DNA from: Salinivirgaceae bacterium
GTDB taxonomy: Bacteria > Bacteroidota > Bacteroidia > Bacteroidales > SZUA-534
Reading direction: 5' to 3'
Assembly (NCBI GenBank): GCA_017650325.1
Contig: JAGCFC010000059.1
Coordinates: forward strand, 1 to 41,244
Length of the DNA stretch: 41,244 nt
Position numbers and translations under genes: made by a program. The notes beneath the pieces were generated by a model. The model did not search any database, was not told where the DNA came from, and saw only the letters and a list, made by a program, of their open reading frames with translations. The stretch's first letter is position 1; the number at the start of each line of letters is the position of its first letter. This document shows, piece by piece, positions 8,980 to 17,684 of the stretch.

Positions 8980-9117
8980 TATCTAGTTAATTCTAATTCG
9001 TGTAAATTTAAAAAAAGATTCATGTCGATATACATCGACTTTACCATTGGCATAAAAATGTCAATGAACAGCGATTTTCTTTTGTCGCATGGCAAACTTA
9101 TATATGCCAGCCAAACT

Positions 9118-10098
9118 TTACCTGACAAAGATTGTCTTTCCGACACGCAGAACCGTTGTGGGCTTAATGCCATTCAATTTGCACAACATGCTTACGGTTG
9201 TTCCGTTCTTGTGGGCAATGCCGCTCAAGGTGTCTCCCGACTTGATTTTGTACGTTTTGTGCTGCGATTCGGCCAACGACTGCTCATCGGTCAGCCCATA
9301 GTGCGAGTAAATGCTGAAATAGTGCTTTTTGATGGTGTAAAGCGTATCGCGTAAAGCGCCTGTCTGAAAATCAACAAGCCGCTCAGGATCAAACGATTGG
9401 CCATGATAGCGAATCTCGAAATGAAGATGAGAGCCAGTGCTGCGGCCTGTGTTGCCGCCTTTGCCGATAATCTCGCCCGCTTTCACAATCTCGCCCACCT
9501 GCACATTCCGTGCCGACAGGTGCGCGTAGTAGGTTTCAAGTCCGTTGGCGTGGCGCAGCACAATCAAGTTTCCGTATCCGCCCGTGCGTTTCGAGTATTC
9601 CGACACACGCACTTTTCCATCGAAAGCGGCGCGCACAGGGTCGCCAACCTCAAGTTTGATGTCGGTGCCGTTATGGTTGCGTCCTTTTCTGAAACTATAG
9701 CGCGATGTGATGCGGCCTGTGATTGGTGCACAGAAAGAATGAGCCGAATCAACAAGCATCAAGTCAATCTCATCGGGCAACTCATTGAGCGACACCTCTT
9801 TATAAGAATGGATATTGTTATTCCAAAAGAGCGTGTCCAAATCATTATCGTTGATAACAGGACGCCCCATGTCGATATAATCCCACGTTTTGTTATTGTA
9901 TAACACGATTTTAACAAACTTGTCATCGGTATCTACCGTGTCGATGGCCTCTGGCAGGAAATCGGGAATTGTCTGCTCATCAGAACCAATCCCCATCTCT
10001 TCGTCTTGAACTTGAGTCTCATCATCGCTCACCTGCGCCATTGCGACTGTCATCGCCGACAGGCAAGCAATTGTAAATAGTAACTTTTTCAAAATCAT
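9118..10098 (-). CDS. M23 (LytM) endopeptidase with C-terminal LysM domain
   Basis: 326 residues from ATG 10098, which puts the signal peptide (MILKKLLFTIACLSAMTVAMA) at the N-terminus; the frame is open to a TTG seven codons earlier, but this start is less natural. A spacer rich in Asp and Glu is followed by the M23 domain: zinc ligands in HNGTDIKL and HLHFEIR, with YYAHLS between them. The end is a LysM peptidoglycan-binding module (YKIKSGDTLSGIAHKNGTTV, then LCKLNG and VGKTIFVR). The predicted role is cleavage of peptide cross-links, or activation of an amidase, in the periplasm. All catalytic residues are present, so it is not a degenerate EnvC-type protein on this evidence. Confidence 0.93.
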   Translation of the reverse strand: MILKKLLFTIACLSAMTVAMAQVSDDETQVQDEEMGIGSDEQTIPDFLPEAIDTVDTDDKFVKIVLYNNKTWDYIDMGRPVINDNDLDTLFWNNNIHSYKEVSLNELPDEIDLMLVDSAHSFCAPITGRITSRYSFRKGRNHNGTDIKLEVGDPVRAAFDGKVRVSEYSKRTGGYGNLIVLRHANGLETYYAHLSARNVQVGEIVKAGEIIGKGGNTGRSTGSHLHFEIRYHGQSFDPERLVDFQTGALRDTLYTIKKHYFSIYSHYGLTDEQSLAESQHKTYKIKSGDTLSGIAHKNGTTVSMLCKLNGIKPTTVLRVGKTIFVR

Positions 10099-10264
10099 AC
10101 TGTTTTTCGATTGCGGCAAATATCAAAAAAATGTCGATAGCCGAAAACCGCGAATCGGAAATAGAAATTAACCGCGATACTAACAATTTGGCCGGAAATC
10201 AAATTATCCAATCTAATTGATTTAGAGCAAAATCGGCGTGATTTTTGCATGTACGGGTATACAT

Positions 10265-13200
10265 CTACCTTACAATCACAATCCGCCCGACTCCGCCAAC
10301 AAGTGCGCCAGCACTACCCGGCTCATTGCGCGTTGGGAACGGCTGACCATCGTAAGAAATGCGCGCCTTGTAGAAATAGACACCAGCCGGCAGCAAAGCG
10401 CCATTGGCACCCGTGCCGCTCCACTCAGACGACTTGTTCAAACCGAAATGCAAATCGCCAAAATCGGCCATTGTGATGGTCTTGACAATCTTCCCCACCG
10501 GATTATAAATGTCGACACGAAGTTCGTCAGGCAACTGAGAACCTGTTAGTTGGAATACGAATCGCGTTGAAGCGCCAAACGGATTCGGGAATGCGAAAAC
10601 ATCGGAAACTGTATTGGCGGCAACCACACGGAACGAAATTATATAATCGTCGCTGCCCGACTCGTTGCCCGAAGCATCATGGGCGCGGACACGAAGTTGA
10701 TAGGTTCCGTCATCCAAACTCATTTGTAATGAGAGTCTTGCGATGTTGTTTTCTGAAGTACCAGGAGTGAACGACACTTCGCTATTGCCTGCAAGTTCAA
10801 TGCGATGTTCAATGCCCGTAACAGCCGGAGTCAGATAAACGGCTATTGAATTTGTGTCATCTATGGTCATGAATTGGTTGGCATCGGCCACACAGACTGT
10901 AATAATCGGATGCGACGACACAATATCGCCATCCTTAATGTGCCGCCCGTCGAACGTAACATCCATGAGCGGATTACCAACATCGCGCAAAACATGGAAC
11001 TGTTTCTGTATAAAGTTGTTGAAATGCGTCAATTCCATTTGGTCATACTCTTGCGAGCCTGGCTTAATCGGATTTAATTCTGCATAGAAAATGTTGTCGG
11101 CATCAAGCCCCACGGTATTAAACGCAACATTATCAACCACATGCCCGTTGGGTTTCAAAGCCGCTAACCGTTTGTATCCAATATCAACAATCCGGTTAGT
11201 TGCTGTCTGCAGCCAGTAATGCACCAAAACACTGTCGGATGGCTGTTTCCCAACATTTTCATAAGCAACTGTGACTCTTACTGATTCGCCTTCGTTAACG
11301 GTGTCGGAGACGAAACTCCAGCCGCGGTTCGGGTTAACCGCCAAATCGGTGTACGGGGTGTAAAGCACTCGCCACATCCGCAATTGCGACGGCACATGGC
11401 TGCTATCGTCTTTTGTGAAAAACTGCAGTTTCAATTGCCCGAAGCGTTTCGAGTCGATGCCGGAAAGGTCGGCGGTGCTGCTGGTTACAGAGTCAATCAG
11501 AACGCTCTGAATGCCGTTAGCGCCCACTCCCATCACCCTGACAAACGACTCGCCGTGAACAGTGTCGCTCGCCCACTCAAGCCCCGTCCATTGTTTCGCG
11601 GGACCAATCAGCGGGCTTGTTATGGTTCCGAAATTGTAGTTGTTGTGCAGAGTTCGATGAAAATCAATCTGGTCATTGGCCGATGCGCCTATGACCTCCT
11701 CTGCCTCGCCAGGGTAGCCTTTGTGAGTGAAAAATATGTATGGCACAGAACTGTTCACATTGCGTATCCGTGTGGCCCCCCAACGCTCAAACGCGCTGTA
11801 AGCCCGCTCCGGCCACTGTTGGAACCGTCCCGACATGAACGAATAAATCATTATGTAGTTGCCGTTTGGCACGACATTTTCGACCATACTGATTAGCGAG
11901 TCAAGGCCGGCATCGAGATTGTTTAAATAGAAAATGAAATACAGTTCGTAGGCCGCCGATGAGCAATGCGGATAGTTGGAATGACCAAAGCGTCCACGGT
12001 CGGACTGCCACGGCACCAGATTGAACGAGTCAATTACAACCATGAGCAGGGCATTCGCCGCACCACACGACGACTGAGCGCTATAACCGTCCATGTCGAA
12101 ACTGATTTTCATAAAGTTACTCGAATTGGGTGAGCCGATATTATGGCAACGCAAAGTTCGCGCGGCACTCGCAAAACTGAACGAGCGGCTTTCGCCATCG
12201 GGTTCGATATGGGCAAAAACGTCATCATCAATCTGCTCAAAATGTGACTGTTCCCACCCTGCAAGTCCGTCACGCACAACAAACGAATTCGGCTGATTGT
12301 AATCGTTGCCCGTATCGCCTTTAACCCGCCAGAAGTGAACCATATCTTTTCCGATTACATTCGACGGACTCCACTCAACAACTCCGCCGCCATGCTCCTT
12401 GCGCTTCGTCTGCAATTTCGGACTGTTGAATTGTTCTGTTGTATCCATCTGGAACTCACTTGAATATCCCGAAACTGCGACACCCGAAGCCGATGCTTTA
12501 AGCGCATCAGGAACCGCGTCGGTAAGGCAATAGTTGTATGGCCACACCGGCGTCACATCGACCGCCTGCACGTAGGTTGTAACCTCAACAGAGTTATTGT
12601 CCTCGTTCAATTCTTCGATCTGTTCCATTGCGTCTAGTTTTATAGAAAAACGATTGACGCCAGAAGCGATTGTTCGATCCATGGGCAGACGGAAACGCAA
12701 CGTATCTCTGAATTTGAGACCATTGAGTTGTTGAGTGTACAGCGATGTTGTACCATCGGGGAAAGTGTGCAGCAAATCAACCTCAAAATCAGACGTTATG
12801 GCACGGCTGACATTGCGCAGAACCACATTAACAGTAAACGAATCGATGGCTGTGGTCAGCAACGACGGTGAAAACCACACATCGGAATTCGAAATTTGCA
12901 AATCAGGTAAAGATTTACAATTCAATACAATACAAGGATCACCATGCAACACCATCTGCTGAATGGTCCCGTTGGTGAGCCGGTTGTTGCTACCGGCCAT
13001 AGCCGCTTGCGATATTCTCATCGATTTGCCAATCGGCTCAGCATATGAGTATTTGGCAATTTGCTTGTAAAAGTTCGACGAGAATTTGTCAAGATAGTAC
13101 GGCACACCTTCGTTGACCATGGCTATCAAACCAATGGCACCCTTTTTGTCGGCCAGCACCCACTCCTCGCTCACCGATGACTGCCATGCTCCATAGATGT

Positions 13201-15112
13201 TGCCCGTGTAGCACGAATTTGAAATTATCAGCGGATATTTTCCTTCGTTGTTATAGTACGACGGCACATCGATATCCTGGTCAAAACCGCCGTAACCAGA
13301 GCCGTGCCCGAAGAACGTCATCAGGCTGACTCCGCCGTTGATGAGCATCCGCACGCTATCGTTTTTCGATGTCGAAATCGGATCCGATGTCGATTTGTAG
13401 AACGAAGTGACGGTGCCACCGAACAGAGTATCCTCAATAATACTCTTGTAATCAGCCATATATCGTTTTATTTCATCTTGTTCACGTTTAGTCTTGCCGC
13501 CTACAAAATGCAGAACACGCTTCATCCATTCGCTCTGCTCGTTCTGCTCAAAAGCCTTCACCTTGCTCAGATATTTTTCGATATCGCTTTCGCGCAAAGC
13601 CGACAAACGTCCTGTGGCCAATAGCGGCCCATGACCGGAGCCTCCAATGTAGGCCGAAAGCAGCGCATCCGATGCCGGAACGCCCATTGTCGGAACAAGG
13701 CAGTTGGCGTAACCTGTGGCATTATGGCGCATATCGCTGACCACCACGCCTTTACCTATCAGGAACAAATACTGCGGCTTAACGTTCCACTTGGCCACCA
13801 CATACTCAATAAAATGACGAATGGCCATGGGGTGCTTGCTGATACCATAGCCGAACTGATTATAAAGTTCCTCAACATCAACAATATAAGCGTTCCGATA
13901 GTCGGCATATTCTTTGGCTTTCTCCATCAGCGATGTATGCGACACAATCAGAACCCGCTTGCCGCCAACCGCATGATTTGTGAACGGCGAGTGCGATATG
14001 CGGCCAACCTTGAGCAGCGACTTGCCTCTCGCCACCACAAGTCTGACTGTGTCGGAATGCGATGGAATGAGCGCCGTGGCCTTGCCGCCATCAACCAAAA
14101 GACCGATACGCAAATTGCGTGTAACATCGTACAACACAGCGCTTTCATCAAGCTCCATACCTGCGATGGTTATGCTTGAATCGGCAACTGCGGGCGGCAT
14201 GACGAAAACCTGCTGCCTACGGTCTTTGAACGTGAAATCGGATGGATACTCTATCTCGATGAACGACACCCGCGAATAGTCGGTTTTGGCCTCGATATTG
14301 TCGATGCTCGAAAACGTGAACTTGTTTTGTTGCTGCAAGTTAGCCGCATCAATCACCTTATTGTATTTTACGGTGTGCAAGCCATAGAAAATTGTGTCGA
14401 ACTCAAAGCCCGGCCCCTCTATCTTAATATGGTGGCCCTGCGACGAATAGGTGGCCAAAGCCAGCCGTATTTTAGCCTTTCCGCCGACATTGGCACCAGG
14501 TGTTGGCACCGTTTTTGCTAACTGACGCCCCAGCGACAGCGCAGAACCATCGAACCAACCTTCGGCCTCGGTAAACCGACAATCCTCCTCGCCCCCCAAA
14601 TATGTTGCCACAAACTGGCACACTGTGTCGATTATGCAGTGCTCTGCCTGGCTGTGATTTGCAGCATCTGTTGAGCTGCATTTGGTATGGCGCAAGTTCG
14701 AAAATTTGTTGTTCCATGTCAGGAAAACGGCCGCTGTGTCGGTTATAAGGCTGTAATGCGGATTGGTCTGACTCTCGGCACTTTCGTACATCTCCTTATC
14801 GAACCATCCATTGTTGCCTTCGGCAAAAAACTCGATAAAATTCAGCAAACCAGTCTGTTCGCCATCGATATGGCAAGCAATCGGCACACCGTTCTGATAT
14901 AGTTGAATGTTCTGCGGATTGAAACTCCCGACAGGCACTCCGGCGGCCTCGAGCTGACTGCGGCTGACACGGTAAACTCCCGTCTGCGGAATGTCTAACC
15001 TATAATAATCTTGAGAAAAATTTATCCAATCGTTTGTAAACTTCTGAGCATCAGCGTTTATTGCCGCCGTTGCGGTAACAACTGTAAGCAATATGCCGAA
15101 TAATCGCCTCAT
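10265..15112 (-). CDS. Large C25-family (gingipain/PorU-like) cysteine peptidase with T9SS/FlgD-like C-terminus
   Basis: 1615 residues with a signal peptide (MRRLFGILLTVVTATAAINA). An N-terminal region (about 25-380) of beta-rich domains precedes the C25 caspase-like fold. The catalytic pair is His603 in FFGHGSGYGG and Cys634 in ISNSCYTG, with DPCIVLN closing the domain. A long C-terminal half holds CARDB/Ig-like domains (for example SFTVNVVLRNVSRAI and VRVTVAYENVGKQPSDSVLV) and ends in a FlgD/Por-like module (FAFPNPFGASTRF, LPAGVYFYKARI). PorU of P. gingivalis, the T9SS sortase that cleaves cargo C-terminal signals, is about 1160 residues; this is the longer type found in other Bacteroidota and could be either a sortase paralogue or a secreted peptidase. 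Its promoter and first 118 codons are duplicated at 16303-16780. Higher GC than the cluster upstream. Confidence 0.85.
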   Translation of the reverse strand: MRRLFGILLTVVTATAAINADAQKFTNDWINFSQDYYRLDIPQTGVYRVSRSQLEAAGVPVGSFNPQNIQLYQNGVPIACHIDGEQTGLLNFIEFFAEGNNGWFDKEMYESAESQTNPHYSLITDTAAVFLTWNNKFSNLRHTKCSSTDAANHSQAEHCIIDTVCQFVATYLGGEEDCRFTEAEGWFDGSALSLGRQLAKTVPTPGANVGGKAKIRLALATYSSQGHHIKIEGPGFEFDTIFYGLHTVKYNKVIDAANLQQQNKFTFSSIDNIEAKTDYSRVSFIEIEYPSDFTFKDRRQQVFVMPPAVADSSITIAGMELDESAVLYDVTRNLRIGLLVDGGKATALIPSHSDTVRLVVARGKSLLKVGRISHSPFTNHAVGGKRVLIVSHTSLMEKAKEYADYRNAYIVDVEELYNQFGYGISKHPMAIRHFIEYVVAKWNVKPQYLFLIGKGVVVSDMRHNATGYANCLVPTMGVPASDALLSAYIGGSGHGPLLATGRLSALRESDIEKYLSKVKAFEQNEQSEWMKRVLHFVGGKTKREQDEIKRYMADYKSIIEDTLFGGTVTSFYKSTSDPISTSKNDSVRMLINGGVSLMTFFGHGSGYGGFDQDIDVPSYYNNEGKYPLIISNSCYTGNIYGAWQSSVSEEWVLADKKGAIGLIAMVNEGVPYYLDKFSSNFYKQIAKYSYAEPIGKSMRISQAAMAGSNNRLTNGTIQQMVLHGDPCIVLNCKSLPDLQISNSDVWFSPSLLTTAIDSFTVNVVLRNVSRAITSDFEVDLLHTFPDGTTSLYTQQLNGLKFRDTLRFRLPMDRTIASGVNRFSIKLDAMEQIEELNEDNNSVEVTTYVQAVDVTPVWPYNYCLTDAVPDALKASASGVAVSGYSSEFQMDTTEQFNSPKLQTKRKEHGGGVVEWSPSNVIGKDMVHFWRVKGDTGNDYNQPNSFVVRDGLAGWEQSHFEQIDDDVFAHIEPDGESRSFSFASAARTLRCHNIGSPNSSNFMKISFDMDGYSAQSSCGAANALLMVVIDSFNLVPWQSDRGRFGHSNYPHCSSAAYELYFIFYLNNLDAGLDSLISMVENVVPNGNYIMIYSFMSGRFQQWPERAYSAFERWGATRIRNVNSSVPYIFFTHKGYPGEAEEVIGASANDQIDFHRTLHNNYNFGTITSPLIGPAKQWTGLEWASDTVHGESFVRVMGVGANGIQSVLIDSVTSSTADLSGIDSKRFGQLKLQFFTKDDSSHVPSQLRMWRVLYTPYTDLAVNPNRGWSFVSDTVNEGESVRVTVAYENVGKQPSDSVLVHYWLQTATNRIVDIGYKRLAALKPNGHVVDNVAFNTVGLDADNIFYAELNPIKPGSQEYDQMELTHFNNFIQKQFHVLRDVGNPLMDVTFDGRHIKDGDIVSSHPIITVCVADANQFMTIDDTNSIAVYLTPAVTGIEHRIELAGNSEVSFTPGTSENNIARLSLQMSLDDGTYQLRVRAHDASGNESGSDDYIISFRVVAANTVSDVFAFPNPFGASTRFVFQLTGSQLPDELRVDIYNPVGKIVKTITMADFGDLHFGLNKSSEWSGTGANGALLPAGVYFYKARISYDGQPFPTRNEPGSAGALVGGVGRIVIVR

Positions 15113-15218
15113 AGCCCAAACACCTAAAAACGAACAAATTTAAGCATATAACGCTGCAGTGGTATTGTTTTTTGGCGAATTGACAAGGCAATGGGGCGAA
15201 TGACGGGGAAAATACACG
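14760..15218. repeat. Long direct repeat, copy 1 (5' end of the C25 gene and its promoter)
   Basis: Matches 16322-16780 at a constant offset of 1562 bases with no gap. By eye there are nine differences in 459 bases: five in the coding part (14771, 14900, 14957, 14960, 15047) and four upstream of the ATG (15176 and 15204-15207). It covers codons 1-118 plus 106 bases of leader. Identity stops abruptly at both ends, and the 1103 bases between the copies hold two lipoprotein genes. Confidence 0.97.
15135..15142 (-). promoter_or_regulatory. Candidate -7 box of the C25 gene
   Basis: On the minus strand this reads TAAATTTG, an exact TAnnTTTG match, 23 bases before the ATG. No clear -33 TTTG at the usual distance. 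The same box is preserved in the duplicated copy at 16697-16704. Confidence 0.4.
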
Positions 15219-15255
15219 GGGCTTAATGCATAAATAAAAAAATTTTTTACACCCA

Positions 15256-15675
15256 CTATTTCAACACCTTTCTACCTATAATTGTAATTATTGAACCTTC
15301 ATGTCTATGTTTATACTCTTCACTTATTAAAAGACTGTCATTTCTTAATTTCCCCTGAGCCCTGACTTCCGAATCCCAATAATCACACAAAGAGATTTCT
15401 CCGTTGGTTTCAACCTTTATATGCCCTTTCTCTGAATCGAAATAATAATAACTGCCAGGAATGGATTTGAAATACAACATAGAATCATCCACCATTCCGA
15501 CTTCAATTGTGTCTCTACTCATAGTGTGCATGTCTATGCCTAAATCAGCTCTATGATAACACTCGTCTATTGCGCATGAATAATTCCACACAAAACATTC
15601 CCTATAATCTCTTTCATCCTCCTTGCAACTTGAAAACAGCAAGCTTATTAACATTACAATCAATATCTTTTTCAT
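15256..15675 (-). CDS. Small lipoprotein, paralogue of the one at 19662-20081
   Basis: 139 residues. ATG 15675 gives a clean lipoprotein signal, MKKILIVMLISLLFSSC (Cys17), followed by KEDERDYREC. The frame is open further upstream into the preceding gene, but that extension is not plausible. The mature part is short and beta-rich (DTIEVGMVDDSMLYF, YYYFDSEKGHIKV, EVRAQGKL) and ends IIGRKVLK. By eye about 78 percent of residues match the paralogue at 19662-20081, including the start, the end and the four-base spacing from the upstream gene (TAGAAAAATG), although the upstream genes differ. No family was recognised. It is probably anchored in the outer membrane. This is the last gene of the two-gene cassette between the direct repeats. 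Confidence 0.8.
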   Translation of the reverse strand: MKKILIVMLISLLFSSCKEDERDYRECFVWNYSCAIDECYHRADLGIDMHTMSRDTIEVGMVDDSMLYFKSIPGSYYYFDSEKGHIKVETNGEISLCDYWDSEVRAQGKLRNDSLLISEEYKHRHEGSIITIIGRKVLK

Positions 15676-15679
15676 TTTT

Positions 15680-16240
15680 CTATTCCTCCTGTCCTGCAAA
15701 TATTGCCTTGCCATTGGTCTTACAATATGCGGTCTTAACAATGGATACAGTGTGGTGGTAATCGTGTTGATAAGTATAATGAGGCTCCATCAACGGCAAA
15801 ATCCAACCATAATTTACACTTGTGTCTGTTTCAAATTTAACTGCAAGATATTCATCTGACACAGGATTAGAGTCTCGCCAATAATTATTTTCACTTTCCC
15901 AATGTATTGTATCACATATTATATCTCCGGAGTGCATAATAAAGCCACACAATCCTCCAATTGTGATTTTTGGGGAGAGCGGAACACAAAGCACACTTTC
16001 CCACCCCGAACGTTGTTTTAAACATATCATTACATCATCCACTTTGTCGTTGTTAATATCTATGCTTACACCAAGTTCCACCATTTTACTATCGCTCAGC
16101 CGAGTTCCACGAACATCATAAAAATCAAGAACAAAATCATCACCATACTCCTTTACAATGAAGTCTGACTCTACGTTCTCATCCTTTTCACAACTTGTAA
16201 GCAACAAGCCTACAAGAGCAACTAATAACAACTTTTTCAT
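15680..16240 (-). CDS. Orphan lipoprotein sharing leader and signal peptide with the FISUMP lipoprotein
   Basis: 186 residues with a lipobox (MKKLLLVALVGLLLTSC, Cys17) and an acidic linker. The segment SIDINNDKVDDVMICLKQ looks like an FG-GAP or EF-hand-like loop (D-x-N-x-D-x-x-D), as seen in extracellular repeat proteins. The rest (FIMHSGDIICDTIHWES, YGWILPLMEPHYTY) matches nothing I know. The first ~20 codons and about 55 bases of leader are nearly the same as those of the gene at 17685-18437, while the mature proteins are unrelated. It lies four bases upstream of the next lipoprotein gene, so both are one transcript. The body is AT-rich compared with the C25 gene. Function unknown. Confidence 0.75.
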   Translation of the reverse strand: MKKLLLVALVGLLLTSCEKDENVESDFIVKEYGDDFVLDFYDVRGTRLSDSKMVELGVSIDINNDKVDDVMICLKQRSGWESVLCVPLSPKITIGGLCGFIMHSGDIICDTIHWESENNYWRDSNPVSDEYLAVKFETDTSVNYGWILPLMEPHYTYQHDYHHTVSIVKTAYCKTNGKAIFAGQEE

Positions 16241-16302
16241 ACCTTATAACTTGGAAACATATACTGATATACAATTGTCATCCGCAACCTCAAATTTTTC
16301 TT
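16183..16302. repeat. Shared leader/signal-peptide segment, copy 2 of 2
   Basis: Partner of 18380-18495. The minus strand reads TATATGTTTC within both leaders, a near match to the TAnnTTTG -7 box (last base differs), so the repeated segment probably carries a promoter. Confidence 0.65.
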
Positions 16303-16674
16303 CTAGATACCAGTCTGCTTTGGATTGGTCTGGCTCTCGGCACTTTCGTACATCTCCTTATCGAACCATCCATTGTTGCCTTCGGCAAAAAACTCGATAA
16401 AATTCAGCAAACCAGTCTGTTCGCCATCGATATGGCAAGCAATCGGCACACCGTTCTGATAAAGTTGAATGTTCTGCGGATTGAAACTCCCGACAGGCAC
16501 TCCGGCGGCCTCGAGCTGGCTACGGCTGACACGGTAAACTCCCGTCTGCGGAATGTCTAACCTATAATAATCTTGAGAAAAATTTATCCAATCGTTTGTA
16601 AACTTCTGGGCATCAGCGTTTATTGCCGCCGTTGCGGTAACAACTGTAAGCAATATGCCGAATAATCGCCTCAT
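16303..16674 (-). pseudogene. Truncated duplicate of the C25 peptidase gene (first 118 codons)
   Basis: The frame encodes the signal peptide and the first 118 residues of the 1615-aa C25 protein with no amino-acid change, then diverges after SQTNP into five residues (KQTGI) and stops. The copied 5' region includes the -7 box TAAATTTG, so the fragment could be transcribed and exported as a 123-residue product. It cannot be a peptidase: the catalytic His and Cys lie about 500 residues further on. The five base differences in the coding part are all third-position and silent. Possible origins are capture of the gene start during cassette insertion, relic of a second full-length allele, or an assembly join of two strains. 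I call it a pseudogene fragment; a decoy function is not excluded. Confidence 0.85.
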
Positions 16675-16780
16675 AGCCCAAACACCTAAAAACGAACAAA
16701 TTTAAGCATATAACGCTGCAGTGGTATTGTTTTTTGGTGAATTGACAAGGCAATGGGGCGAATGAATGAGAAAATACACG
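16322..16780. repeat. Long direct repeat, copy 2
   Basis: Partner of 14760-15218. The left boundary falls at GGATTGGTCTG, preceded by unrelated bases. The right boundary lies after AATACACG, beyond which the two sequences differ completely. Boundaries carry no obvious insertion-sequence ends, target duplications or integrase gene. Confidence 0.97.
16697..16704 (-). promoter_or_regulatory. Duplicated -7 box in front of the C25 fragment
   Basis: Reads TAAATTTG on the minus strand, identical to the box at 15135-15142. The fragment therefore keeps the same putative start signals as the intact gene. Confidence 0.35.
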
Positions 16781-16876
16781 TTGTTTAAAGCAGAAAAAGC
16801 AATGGCAAATTCAAAGTTTGACATTAAGCAAACATTAAGGAATCATTAAGGGAAGCTATAGCGATTCCACAATGAC

Positions 16877-16906
16877 AAAAAAGCAGGCAGCCAAAAGACT
16901 ACCTGC
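16877..16906 (-). terminator. Rho-independent terminator after the 246-aa lipoprotein gene
   Basis: On the minus strand a 10-base stem GCAGGTAGTC / GGCTGCCTGC (two G-U pairs) with a TTTT loop precedes six T. It lies 18 bases after the stop of the gene at 16925-17665 and would separate the lipoprotein cluster from the duplicated C25 fragment. Confidence 0.8.
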
Positions 16907-16924
16907 GGAGCATTTAAATCTCAA

Positions 16925-17665
16925 CTATTCTGCTGTATACAAAATATTTCCATACGGAATTTCATATACCAGCTTAGCGCGCTCATAATAGCGTAGCAAA
17001 CTGCGGAAACCGCCTGTGATACCATTCTTTTTGCCAATTTCCAAATCCTCGTTCAGTCCGCCAATGCCCTCAATCCATACTGCGGAACTGTATTTGAGCG
17101 TTTTATCGTCGCTCGATTTTGCATATTTGCTTGACAGATAGAAATATTTCCTTTGCGAATTGTCGAGCATTGTTCGGGTAATTATAGAATCGACAACCAT
17201 ATAGCCGGTGGAATCAGCTATCCGCTTCGATTGGAACGTGTCGCCGGCGCTTAGGTTATAATTGTAATAAACCTTTTTGTCCCATACAACACAACCAGCG
17301 CTATCATACATATATCCTTCAGGTTTCCACTCTTTTATCATTCCGTGCTGATACATTTTGGCATGTTCGATTTTCAAACATTTTCTATCGTTGATTGTAG
17401 TATCAATCCCCCGATATACATACGCCGCAAACAAGTTCACATCTTCTTCTCCCCAAAACCATAACTTATCGTTAGGGAAAAGCTTTGCCACCGAATCGAA
17501 ACGTATTGGCGCCAGTTGGTAGTTAAACTCTAAATAAAGATTTGCCGTGTCGACGGTTGGCATTGTGTCGTTTTCTGGTGTTGGCAGAGGCTCTTCGTTT
17601 TCGTTTTTGTCGCAAGCCGCAAAAGCCATAGCCACAACGCACATCAGGATTATTGATTTTTTCAT
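16925..17665 (-). CDS. Orphan lipoprotein
   Basis: 246 residues. Signal peptide MKKSIILMCVVAMAFAAC with lipid-attachment Cys18, then a Glu/Pro/Asn linker (DKNENEEPLPTPENDTMPTV). The mature domain contains WFWGEEDVNLFAAYVYRGI, KCLKIEHAKMY, YNYNLSAGDTF and a final IPYGNILYTAE. The repeated pattern of short beta segments and the GDTF turn resemble the hypothetical lipoproteins often found with T9SS or FISUMP proteins, but no named family can be assigned. It lies 19 bases downstream of the FISUMP lipoprotein gene and is closed by a good terminator, so the two are likely cotranscribed. Function unknown. Confidence 0.8.
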   Translation of the reverse strand: MKKSIILMCVVAMAFAACDKNENEEPLPTPENDTMPTVDTANLYLEFNYQLAPIRFDSVAKLFPNDKLWFWGEEDVNLFAAYVYRGIDTTINDRKCLKIEHAKMYQHGMIKEWKPEGYMYDSAGCVVWDKKVYYNYNLSAGDTFQSKRIADSTGYMVVDSIITRTMLDNSQRKYFYLSSKYAKSSDDKTLKYSSAVWIEGIGGLNEDLEIGKKNGITGGFRSLLRYYERAKLVYEIPYGNILYTAE

Positions 17666-17684
17666 TGTTTGAAACGTTTTGTGT

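Noticed and set aside
14760..16780. Insertion sequence or integron causing the C25 duplication
   Set aside because: No transposase or integrase gene, no terminal inverted repeats or attC-like sites at the repeat ends.
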